Shown: in pieces, positions 11,435 through 20,149 of the stretch | How the letters are laid out: each line of letters starts with the position of its first letter | How positions within the stretch are numbered: the stretch's first letter is position 1 | Source of the DNA: Aphelocoma coerulescens | Lineage: Eukaryota; Chordata; Aves; Passeriformes; Corvidae | DNA: 64,000 nucleotides | Assembly (NCBI RefSeq): GCF_041296385.1 | Contig: NC_091013.1 | Span: forward strand, 30,265,001 to 30,329,000 | Direction of reading: 5' to 3' | Translations under genes and position numbers: made by a program | The notes under the pieces: model-generated | The model's database searches: none | The model's input: the letters and a program-made list of their open reading frames with translations, nothing else | Told to the model about the DNA's origin: nothing

Positions 11435-13922
11435 ATGGAAAAGAACCTGTATGTAACTATGGCCTGTTGCAAACACAGGCAGGTCTTCACCAGGGCTACT
11501 TCGCAGATCTGTGAGTCCTTGTATACAAAAATTTGGCCTGCAAGGTGCCACTAAGAAGCAGACATTGCAGGAAAGACACAGTAGAAACTCTACCCCATTT
11601 TCTTCCTCATAGGATGTAAGCATTATAATATAGGCAATCCACAATTATACAGGATAAACAATGCTGAATGATGGAGTCACTCAACATAAGACAAACATTT
11701 TTTAAAGTCATTTATTCTCATATTTTGGGTCCATGACTTCTGTGAGGCAGCTCTCTGAGGTAATGGAGCCCAAGCTCCTGCCTCTTCTATAAAGAGGTTA
11801 GCCCACAGCTAATCAATGCTTACCCTAGAAATACAAGTCCCCAGTGTACATTCAGCCAGACATGGAGGTCAGTTCTTGTCTGTTTTATATCCAAAAATGT
11901 CACTTAGAAGCTTCTCTGTCCCACCTTGTCTCCACAGCCAGCATCAGGGCTTGCAGGCTGCTAGCAGCTTCTGAGGACCTCAGTGTTTTCAAAGAGCTGA
12001 AGGTTTCAAGCACTCCTGCCTGATTGCTCTCAGAGCCCATGACCACAGGCCAAACTTCCTGAAGTTATCCTCTGCAGCTGACAGCCTGCAGAAACAAGCT
12101 TGTCCGAGAACTCCCGCATCAGCAGTGAAGAGTGTGCTCTGCACTGTGTGACACAAGCAGGTGCCTCTCTCGGTCCCCCTCCACCACATCTCAGCCTCAC
12201 AGCCAGAACCTGAGAGCCATATTATCTACCTGTGTCTTCCAGACACACTAGTCCAGGGCTGAGGCTCCAGGATGGGGCCCAAACACTGGAAGTTTCCTAG
12301 ATCCTGTGAAACTGAAATGCCAGTCACTTCTGTACCAGAATGATTGCTTTGGGACAGTAGATAAATTTTCATGGGAAATGCCATGAGATCAGGTGTCCTC
12401 TAACTTTATTTTGTTTCTTTAGCCACTGAGCTACACAAAGCCCTATTCTCAGAGAAAGAATCCTACCAACACATACAAAGTGATCATCTTTTGCTACATG
12501 GAAAGAACACCTTGAGGTAATTTTGAATTTTCTCTGAAAAAAGTCTGATGTTCAGAAGCTGCCAGGAGGGCAAAGAGTTTGTGAAGAGTTACTAGCAAAA
12601 GAACAGAGAACAAAACAGGAAGTGTTATTATACTGATGCAATACATCCTTATCTTGAGCACTGGGTGTGATTCTCAACTCCACTGACAAAAGGGATATTG
12701 TAGTATGAAAAGAAGTTACTAAAAAGAGCAGTTACTAGAAGAGGATAGAAGTTACTAAAAGAGGATATCAGAGGTAAAAAGGGCTTTTGCTACAAGAATA
12801 AACCAAAACCACTGTCTGTCACTCTGCGGCTGAGAGAGGACTTTCTGCACTAGGAAAAATTACACTGGAAACTATTTTTCAGTACCTCTCACAAAAAAAG
12901 AAACAGGGAAATGATCAGACATACGGTTAAAGAAGAAAACACTACTCCTTCACCTAAGTAAAACCCAAAACTAATTGCATGTGAAGTTGTTAGTAAACTA
13001 AATGCACAATTAGTTTCAAGAGGCATGACTCAAGAAGGAGAGGCACACTGATCACCATTTAAGATGCTGTTGGAAAAGCTGCTTTAAACTGAGGATGTCC
13101 ACCCCCATGGTTGAAACTGGCAGTTTACCATCCTCTCCTTCACCCATTGTTGATGGCTTGTGCTTTTAGTTAGCAGTAGGATAAAGATCTGTGGATGGCG
13201 TGTGCAAGCTAGTCTGATAGTTTTTTTTTCTTACATTAATGGAGAAACAGAAGAAATGCAAAAGTGTCGGTAATTCTCACTTGAACTTACTTTTTTTGTT
13301 TGTTTTGTCAGTTATTTCATTTCATCTCACAAGTACTGTGTTTAATAATTCTGCTAAGAGCCAAAAGAGAATTTTTTTTTCCATGAAACCAGGAGTTCCC
13401 ACAGAGTCTGGGGATCTGTTCCTGTAAGGTGTCAAGTTGTGCTTTTGGAAAAGGTTTGATCCTTTCCTCCCCTTTGTTCTTACTTTGGAGCAGAAAAACC
13501 TTCTAGGGGAAAAAAAAGCTCACAACCACAAATTTCCATTCTTTGTGGCTCAGAAATATGTAGTAATGAAGATATAAGGAAAAATGCTTCTCCAGAGAGG
13601 GGACAATTAAACTGATGGATTTTGAGAACTGAGAATAAATGTAAAATGGAAAGATTTTGCATTTCTAAGAAAAGAAACCTAATATTTTGTACCAACAGAT
13701 GGTTTCCCATTCCAAATTCCAGCTTTAGTGCTATGTCAAAGGCTTTTTGGGGAAGAGATTTTCTGGCAGTCTCTTCCTTGGTGTTTCTTACTAGCCACTT
13801 AAGTACCACAGCACCACACAAGCTCTGTTGAAACCTCAGTTCACTCACCTAGGTGGGACATTAGGTCCTGCTCAGCAGCACTTCTCTAGAGCCATCAGAA
13901 ATCAGATGAGCCATCATCTCTA

Positions 13923-13978
13923 GGCATTCCATCACAGGCATTCCATCACAGGTCTTCCATCACAGGCATTGCGTCACC
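13923..13978. repeat. 14-bp minisatellite, four units
   Basis: Four consecutive units of GGCATTCCATCACA with a few substitutions in the third and fourth. No gene context. Confidence 0.85.
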
Positions 13979-16770
13979 GATCGTCATTTCCCCTTCCAGG
14001 TTTTGCTGACTGGTCACTCAGCACCATGCAAGTGCAAAAGGAAATGAAACCTGCCTTGTGCTCAAATTGCCAGTGACATATGAAGGCAGCATTGTTTCAC
14101 AGAGGCAAGGTCTAGACTGTAGACACATGACACAACTTGACAGGGCCACCATCTCAACTGCAGACTCTGTTTGCATTAAAGTGGAGAATTTGGGGAACAA
14201 ACATGAATGCAAAAGGAGTGGATTTGGGCACTTCTGGGTCCCTCTGCTGCTGTGGAAACTATACCTCGGTGAAAGATAAACCGTATTTCACCTTCATCTT
14301 TACAAAAGAGCAGCTGAAACAAGTAAGTCTAAAAGAAGGAAAATTCAAGTAAACTTTCTTTTTTTACCTAATGTGGACATGCTGATATCTCTCAGGGTTA
14401 TATAAACATCCCTAATGCAAAAGTAAGTAATAGAAATTATGAAAGAAATATAAAAAATGCGTATGAGTTCAGTGAATATTTGTCCTGCAAAGACAGACAA
14501 ATCACAGCATGTAAGGCCTCACATACTCTTGATTCCACAGAGTAAGTGTGCACTGTGCCCAAGCAAGTGCCGCCAAACCTGAATGTTTCATTCAGATAAT
14601 TGCTCAGGTGAGGGCCACACCCTGTGTCTAGAGCACTGATTAGCTCAGTGAGGATCTTGAGGTTCTTGTATCTTAAACAAATTTTCTGACATCTTCAGGT
14701 GACATTACGGAGTTGCACACTAAGTAACACATTGATCATAGGCTAGGCCAAGCTGAGGGTGGTCCATACTGCCTCAGCAGCCTCAGTGCAGACAATCCCA
14801 CACTGCTGTGGATGTGACAGGATAGATGAGTGACAGGGAGTTGATTGGGTCAGACACTGCACACCCAGACAGTAACAAGATTCATAAAAGGAAAGTGATT
14901 TACAGCTCAGACTGAGAATCCACAATGCCCAGACAAGGCTTTCAGTCATAATACTTAACCAGAGGACCCAACTTCTAAGGTCTGTAAGGGCTTCTACAAC
15001 TCAGGAAGAACACTCCATCCTGTATCCTCAAACTGGGATGCTACTTGTTGGAGATTATAAGTCATGAGGAAAACAGAGAATGGCCAAGAGTGAATTTGGC
15101 TCTAGCCATTTAGGGGACAGACATTAACAAGAAATTTATATTCTGAGGCTCTAACTCCTTTTAAGTGTGTTGGGCTCTCACACATTTACTTTCAACAAGC
15201 AAAACTGGTATGAGTTGGCCCAGGTACCTCAGAAGAAGCAGTAAGTGTCCTAGGAGAAGCTGAGCTCCGCACATTCTTCTTCAGGGCAAGAGAGGTCACC
15301 AGTTTCATAATGACTGCTCTAACCACAAGGCCAGGATGAGAATGAAGAACTGAGCGGGGGCGCAGCATACATTCATGTTTTTGTATGATCAGAGCTGTTT
15401 CTGCTCTGTTAACCTCTATTCTCAGAAGACAGATGACCAGCTTACATCATGACTGGGGGTGGAATTAAGCATTTCCCATTAGTTACCTCTAAATTCAACA
15501 GTAAGGATTAATCAAGAGTAGCCAAACCAGAAAGTAGAACTCTTTCTGAATGTCTTAGAGGTCCTCACCTTCTGCCATTAACCAGTCTGGACCATCCCTT
15601 TCCCTTTGGGGGTTTTGAGTGTGCCTAAATTCATGCAAAGACATTGTCCATAGGCACTGACTCTTCTAACTGCAGGATATCACAGAAGCAATACCATGTT
15701 CATGCAAATTAATTTATACTAGTTTTTTCAGACAACCAGAAATTTTCTGAAGGAGAGTGCGTGTGTGGACAATCTTTCCACAGACTCTCTTCCTGCTGTT
15801 ATCACAAAGATTATCAATACTGGTAAATCAGCTTAAAGTTTCTGTCAAGCTGGTTCTCTGCCCCAGCAAAACCTCAGGTGTCAGATCTGACCTTTGGATA
15901 GCCACAGTTTGAGTTTTAAGAGCTCAGCAGAAATGGCAGTCTATCATAAAAATAAAAACAGAAAATTGATTTAATCTCTCTCTACATCACTAGCAAAAGC
16001 ACCCTTTTTCTATGAATTCATATGCTAGACTGGAAAGACAGTTTAAATGTAGGCCTAAGTAGAACAGCAACCCTCTGGCTCACAAACCAATGAAGAAAAC
16101 ATATCTATAAAGCAATTGCTACATTATATAATCTTAAAAAGAAAAGGTGGGAGATACTGAAGTCTTTGAGTTAATCTTCTTATTGAAAATATTCTACCTC
16201 CTATTTCTTCTGGTTTGATCATTTGAGTCAATGTCTGGAAAGAAGGAGTTAACTGCTACTGACGAAATTCTGGGTAAATTAATGAGAAGGATGAAGAACC
16301 CAGAAGTTTAAGTCTAAATGTAATGCCCAATGGGAAGCAGTAAAAGTATCACCTGCATGAAGACAAAATAAATATTTATGTTCCAAAGACTAAGACAATA
16401 GAATAGTGATGGCAAAAATAGAACTTGTGCTTGCAAAATGTTTCAGGTGATTTTCACTGAGTTTCTTCAGATGGTCCATTAAATCTTGAAAAGACAAATA
16501 AATTTACTGTAATAAACAATGGAAATACCAGATCTTGAAACAACAAATATCTAGTTGGAATCACTGAAATCAGGGCAAAATGTCAAATTTACAGAAGGAT
16601 AAAAAGCAACTGTGGAGTTTATTGGGGCAACATAATGGACAATGACAACAAATGTTGACACAAAGAAACAGGCAGTGATAGGCAAAAGTAGACAATGCTG
16701 AATTTTGATGAGTCTACAATTCAGACAAGATTATTCCTTCCAAGACTTGCCATTTATAAATTAAGCTATC

Positions 16771-16781
16771 AATAAATGACA

Positions 16782-16817
<36 letters not shown>
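16771..16817 (+). repeat. AATAAA followed by a 35-bp poly(A) run
   Basis: AATAAA at 16,771-16,776, then six bases later an uninterrupted run of 35 adenines (16,783-16,817). The spacing resembles the 3' end of a reverse-transcribed polyadenylated RNA. I did not recognise a parent gene in the sequence upstream and could not identify a flanking duplication. Confidence 0.5.
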
Positions 16818-16820
<3 letters not shown>

Positions 16821-16899
16821 AGAAAGAATGGTGGCAGCAAACTTTGATGGAATAGCTCCATCCTTGTATTGTTTTTATAGTTCAAACCATAGGAATATG

Positions 16900-17190
16900 A
16901 AAACAGCTGTGCTGCTTCAGACCATCTAACTCAGTACTTCTTCTGAGATAAGGACTCTTACAAAAAACAGAGTAAAATCATATCCAAAATACACTATAAC
17001 CCCACCTCTGTACTGTTCTAGCCTTCAAATGCTCTCAGCACTAGGAATGTCCTGTTATGTTTTCTGTGTTTTTCCCATTCAAAGCCTGGTCCCTGCAGGA
17101 ACCATGTGGACTTCCTACTTGTGCAGTATCCTCTGTCAAGGAGTTACACAGTGTTGTCATCTCTTTCCTAAAGATCCATCATATTTTTCT
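16900..17190. repeat. Probable old amniote interspersed repeat
   Basis: Contains 'GCTTCAGACCATCTAACTCAG', related to the 'agacc...atctagcccagtatcctg' phrase of old repeats found in birds and other sauropsids. A comparable phrase occurs near 39.27 kb ('GTTTAGCCCAAAATCCTGTC'). Edges are approximate. Confidence 0.35.
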
Positions 17191-17810
17191 GTCTAATGTC
17201 CTGGATAGCCAGAACTGAGTGCTGAAGCATGAGAAAGGAATGGGCAAATAATCATGAAAAAAGTTGTGTTGGTTGCATAAAATACCCTCCCTGAGAAGCT
17301 GCTGTGTCAGACTATGCTGCTTCCTGTGGGATACAACCTTTTTTTTGTACAACCCCTTGACCAGAGCAACTGAAACTCTATCAGATGCAATGCATAGAGA
17401 AAAATCCTTAAAACCCAAACGTGTGGCCAGAGAAGAGAGATGTTATCTCAACGTGTTCCTGGCATGGTATTGCAATCTACAGAGGGGTCTCCAAAGGATC
17501 ACACTTGAGTGCTGGGAATGTGTAGCTACAAGAACACAGACCACCAAACAGCTGCTCAGCCCTGCCGAGCCTGTGGTTTAGGAACAGCGCATCCCATGCC
17601 ATCCTAAACACCCATCCTTGCCTTCCCCAACTCTCCTGTGCTGGAAAAAAAATACTGTGTGCTTTTAGATGGCAGAGAGTTCAGAAAGCAGATCTGCCTA
17701 AGAACTAACTGGCCAAGAGGAGCAACAAAAGCACAGTAATTTTTCATCTGTTTTGGTTCTTGGGCAGGTTTCTTGGACAGGCAGCTGTGCTGGCACAATA
17801 GAAGAGACAG

Positions 17811-18094
17811 TGTTGCAACGGGAATTGTTGCAACGTGTATCAGACAACGAGGCCCATGGAAAAGAATATATAGACGGATTCTTGGTAGATATTTTCAGAG
17901 ATGTTTATTTCTCCAGCCGCATAGCTGAGGATGCCAAGGAAACCGTGGCAATTGTGGGACCTGAGGGTCCTTGCCTCCACAAGGGAACACAAAACAACCA
18001 ATGGGGAATGAGGCTGACCAGGGGCAGGGAAACTCCATGTCTCCCTCTCAGGGCCTCTCTTCCAGGACCACATGGCAGGGGGAGGGCCCCAACA
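17811..18094 (-). repeat. 3' LTR of the Y-box element
   Basis: 284 bp, a direct repeat of 19,860-20,149 at roughly 90% identity by eye. It shares TGTTG...CAACA ends, the stretch 'GTATCAGACAACGAGGCCCA', and an AATAAA polyadenylation signal on the minus strand (GAGAAATAAACATC) in the middle. On the minus strand a weak purine stretch (GGGTGAAA) precedes it, where a polypurine tract is expected. Confidence 0.9.
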
Positions 18095-18371
18095 TTTCAC
18101 CCGTTTATTTTTAACAAAAAGAGATTTAAAACTTGACATTGAAAACAACTGGATAAACATGAGATAACAAGAACAGTTTCAAAACAAGCCACCCTCCTGA
18201 GTCTTTAAATGTCCAAATGGAATTTTTCTCTGGAACATCTTAAGGCTGACAGAAGGGAGACAGGACTCCCTGAGCATGCTTTGTGGGGAAACTGAGGCAG
18301 GAGAGGGTTTCTTCCATATGTACCTGTTGGAACACTAAACAAAAATAGTTAATTTCTTTCTCTCTCCCTTG
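18095..18371 (-). other. 3' untranslated segment of the Y-box element
   Basis: About 280 bases between the Y-box stop codon and the 3' LTR. No frame or structure recognised. It ends in a purine-leaning AAACGGGTGAAA, the only candidate polypurine tract. Confidence 0.5.
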
Positions 18372-18902
18372 TCATCCCCCACTCAGCATTGGAAAGGGAT
18401 TTTTGGGGAAACAATTGGTAAAGGCATGGTTTTGTGAGGGAAACCATGGGTGAAAAAACGGATTGGGTATACACTGGGGGTAATAGGACATAGGGTAAAA
18501 GGGAAAGGTGGGATTAGGAATGGGAGACTGTAAGGGGGGCTTATAATGGGGATATTGGTTGACATGACTATGATTTGCAGCGTATATACTGCCTTTCACA
18601 GAAGCACCACCAGGCCCAGTGACATCTGCTGCTTGTAAACCTTTCTTTCCTTGGACTATTTTAAACTCTACTATTTCTCCATTTCCTAAGCATAGGATAT
18701 ATTTTTCAGGGTTATTCTTTTTAATAGCAGATCTATGAATGAATATGTCTTCCTGGTTGTCACATCTTGTTATAAAACCATAATTTTGTTTAACATTATA
18801 CCATTTTACTATTCCTAAAACCTTAGCTACGATGATCTTTTCCTTTTTCCGAGTGGCTGCTGTTTTCTGTCTCACTGTGTTTTTGCTTTTGCTCACTCCC
18901 AT
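18372..18902 (-). CDS. Y-box-like cold-shock domain protein, intronless, inside an LTR element
   Basis: 176 codons, ATG at 18,902-18,900, TGA at 18,374-18,372. Residues about 1-21 are basic. Residues about 22-100 form a cold-shock domain with VKWYN (aromatic Trp34), RNP1-like KQNYGFI (38-44), RNP2-like DIFIH (52-56), AIKKNNP (59-65) and the closing VTGPGG (94-99). These are hallmarks of vertebrate Y-box proteins (YBX1/2/3), which bind single-stranded RNA or DNA and package mRNA. Instead of the usual long basic/acidic repeats, the tail (105-176) is short and rich in Pro, Phe, Tyr and Asn. The frame stays open upstream to a TGA at 18,995, through a Gly/Ser/Pro-rich stretch like a Y-box N-terminus, but has no earlier ATG. 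Many core residues differ from typical YBX, yet nothing breaks the frame. Lack of introns and flanking LTRs point to retroviral capture of a cDNA. An alternative is a retrocopy between unrelated LTRs. Confidence 0.85.
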   Translation of the reverse strand: MGVSKSKNTVRQKTAATRKKEKIIVAKVLGIVKWYNVKQNYGFITRCDNQEDIFIHRSAIKKNNPEKYILCLGNGEIVEFKIVQGKKGLQAADVTGPGGASVKGSIYAANHSHVNQYPHYKPPLQSPIPNPTFPFYPMSYYPQCIPNPFFHPWFPSQNHAFTNCFPKNPFPMLSGG

Positions 18903-19460
18903 GTTGGAACTGCCAGAGCTGCCAGGACTGCCAGGGCCATCGGAGCTGCTCGTGCCTGCGTGCTCTTGACGCGGGGTTTCGGCTTCCCGGGGTCATATTC
19001 ATGGCCGCGTGGGCCGGGCCAGGCCGTGCCGCTCAGCTCCCCACGCGCTGCTGCCTCTGCTGCCTCTGCTCTGAGCTGCGCTGCCGCTGCCTGGTGCCGC
19101 ACCCACATCTCAGCCAGGCCCCCAAGCGATGACCCCCCCGTGCCCTGCTCCAGTGCATGTTTCGGCTGGGCGCGGCTCCGCTCCACTGTCACCGCCGCCA
19201 GCCACCACCTGCATGCCGCCCCTCTCGGTCGGGCGTTCACAGGGCTCACTCCACCACGCGCTGCACGGGGCCAGGCGGGCACCGCCGGGTCGTGCCACTC
19301 CTGCCACGCCTCGCTCCACTGCCAACACTGCAGCTTGCGTCGTTCTGCCCGCGCATAGGAACTGCCTCGCTGCTGCTCGCAGAGGGCTCCATCCACATGG
19401 CCTGGGTAGCACGGTCCCTGAGACAGGCTTCCCTTGGCCAGGACACAGCTGACATTGCTC
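18903..19460 (-). other. GC-rich segment upstream of the Y-box ORF
   Basis: About 550 bases of very GC-rich sequence in an AT-rich neighbourhood. Base composition changes abruptly on both sides: at the Y-box ATG on the left, and where the gag-like frame becomes AT-rich near 19,460 on the right. I infer that it is the 5' untranslated and N-terminal part of the captured Y-box mRNA. Minus-strand codons 18,903-18,992 read in the Y-box frame as Glu-Ala-Glu-Thr followed by Gly/Ser/Pro-rich sequence. In-frame TGA codons lie at 19,112-19,110, 19,001-18,999 and 18,995-18,993. Open frames of 189 and 132 codons here look like composition artefacts. Confidence 0.6.
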
Positions 19461-19748
19461 AAGAGTCTCGGTAATTAAATAATATTCACAAAAATATTCT
19501 TCCATCGGCATATATTTTGACTCAGAAATTAACTGGGTCCAAACAGTCTTCCAAAAGTCCTTGGTAAGAATCAAGTCCCAAGAAACATAGAAGAAGTTTT
19601 TAAACAACCATGCCAGGAAGTGTTTCAGTTCCTTTTGAGCCTGAATTAAGCTAAAATTTACAAATTGTTGCTCAAGAATCTTTTCAAGTTTAAGATAAAT
19701 GTCCATATGCAGCTTGGAGAGCCACGCGTTTTTCCACGGTTCCTCCAT
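19110..19748 (-). CDS. Gag-like N-terminal frame of the LTR element (tentative)
   Basis: 212-codon frame starting at ATG 19,748, 111 bases after the 5' LTR, which is the expected place of gag. The first 98 residues or so are AT-rich in codon use and rich in Leu, Phe, Trp and Lys. The pattern suits amphipathic helices, as in a retroviral matrix domain (KLEKILEQ, then a Trp/Leu-rich stretch, then LTKDFWKTVW). From about residue 100 the frame runs into the GC-rich segment and stops at 19,110; that tail is probably not gag. The frame is in register with the downstream Y-box ORF (846 bases between the two ATGs), separated by three in-frame stops. I see no capsid, nucleocapsid zinc knuckle, protease or polymerase motif. 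The matrix assignment is inferred from position and composition. Confidence 0.4.
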   Translation of the reverse strand: MEEPWKNAWLSKLHMDIYLKLEKILEQQFVNFSLIQAQKELKHFLAWLFKNFFYVSWDLILTKDFWKTVWTQLISESKYMPMEEYFCEYYLITETLEQCQLCPGQGKPVSGTVLPRPCGWSPLRAAARQFLCAGRTTQAAVLAVERGVAGVARPGGARLAPCSAWWSEPCERPTERGGMQVVAGGGDSGAEPRPAETCTGAGHGGVIAWGPG

Positions 19749-19841
19749 AGTTTAGAGATGGAATAGCAAAACAAAAACAAGAAGAGAAATCTGGAGTTTA
19801 CTCACAAATCACAGTCACTGTCCTCCAAGGGATCGTTCTGC

Positions 19842-19857
19842 TCGCATTCTCTGACCA
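19842..19857 (-). promoter_or_regulatory. Primer-binding-site-like sequence
   Basis: On the minus strand, two bases after the 5' LTR end, the sequence reads TGGTCAGAGAATGCGAG. Retroviral primer-binding sites start with TGG (complement of the tRNA CCA end) at this place. I cannot assign the tRNA. Confidence 0.5.
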
Positions 19858-19859
19858 AA

Positions 19860-20149
19860 TGTTGCAATGGGGCTTGTTGCAACGTGTATCAGACAACGAG
19901 GCCCATGGGAAAGAATATATATGGACCGATTCTTGGTAGATATTTTCAGAGATGTTTATTTCTCCAGCCGCAATAGCTGAGGATGCCAAGGAAACCATGG
20001 CAATTGTGGGACCCCAGCGTCCTCATCTGCGCAGGGGAACACAAAACAACCAATGGGGAACGAGGCTGACCAGGGGCAGGGAAACCCCGTGTCTCCCCGC
20101 CAGGGCCCCTCTCCCAGGACCACATGGCAGGGGGGAAGGGACCCCAACA
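19860..20149 (-). repeat. 5' LTR of the Y-box element
   Basis: 290 bp with TGTTG...CAACA ends. On the minus strand it carries a CCAAT-related CCATTGGTTG near 20,055 and AATAAA at 19,960-19,955. No clear TATA box precedes the AATAAA; a TATATAT run lies after it, near 19,920. Flanked on the right by GGACAG, the partner of AGACAG left of the 3' LTR. Confidence 0.9.

Larger units (their letters stand above)
11435..17810. other. Non-coding stretch with minor repeats
   Basis: No exon recognised. It contains a 14-bp tandem repeat near 13.93 kb and, at 16,783-16,817, an uninterrupted A-run preceded by AATAAA. Sequence around 16.90-17.19 kb resembles an old amniote interspersed repeat ('CAGACCATCTAACTCAG'). 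Frames up to 122 codons (13,480-13,848 minus) have no family resemblance. Confidence 0.4.
17811..20149 (-). mobile_element. LTR retroelement carrying a captured Y-box (cold-shock domain) gene
   Basis: A 2339-bp element bounded by two direct LTRs, 19,860-20,149 (5') and 17,811-18,094 (3'), each with TGTTG...CAACA ends. The flanking hexamers AGACAG (17,805-17,810) and GGACAG (20,150-20,155) differ at one base, fitting a 6-bp duplication as in alpha- and betaretroviruses. Minus-strand order: LTR, TGG-starting primer-site-like sequence, 111-base leader, gag-like frame (ATG at 19,748), GC-rich segment of about 0.55 kb, Y-box gene (18,372-18,902), about 280 bases, LTR. No pol or env is present. This is the layout of a defective retrovirus that acquired a cellular mRNA. 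By eye the LTRs differ at about 25 positions plus small indels, so the insertion is not recent, yet the Y-box frame is unbroken. The gag assignment is tentative; the LTR structure is firm. Confidence 0.85.

Noticed and set aside
18893..19462. 189-codon minus frame and several plus frames in the GC-rich block of the Y-box element
   Set aside because: Composition artefacts of a GC-rich segment; out of register with both the gag-like and the Y-box frames, with no recognisable motif.
17811..20149. Reading the 284/290-bp repeats as a simple segmental duplication rather than LTRs
   Set aside because: TG...CA inverted termini, internal AATAAA, the flanking 6-bp duplication and the TGG site all fit LTRs and would not be expected of a plain duplication.
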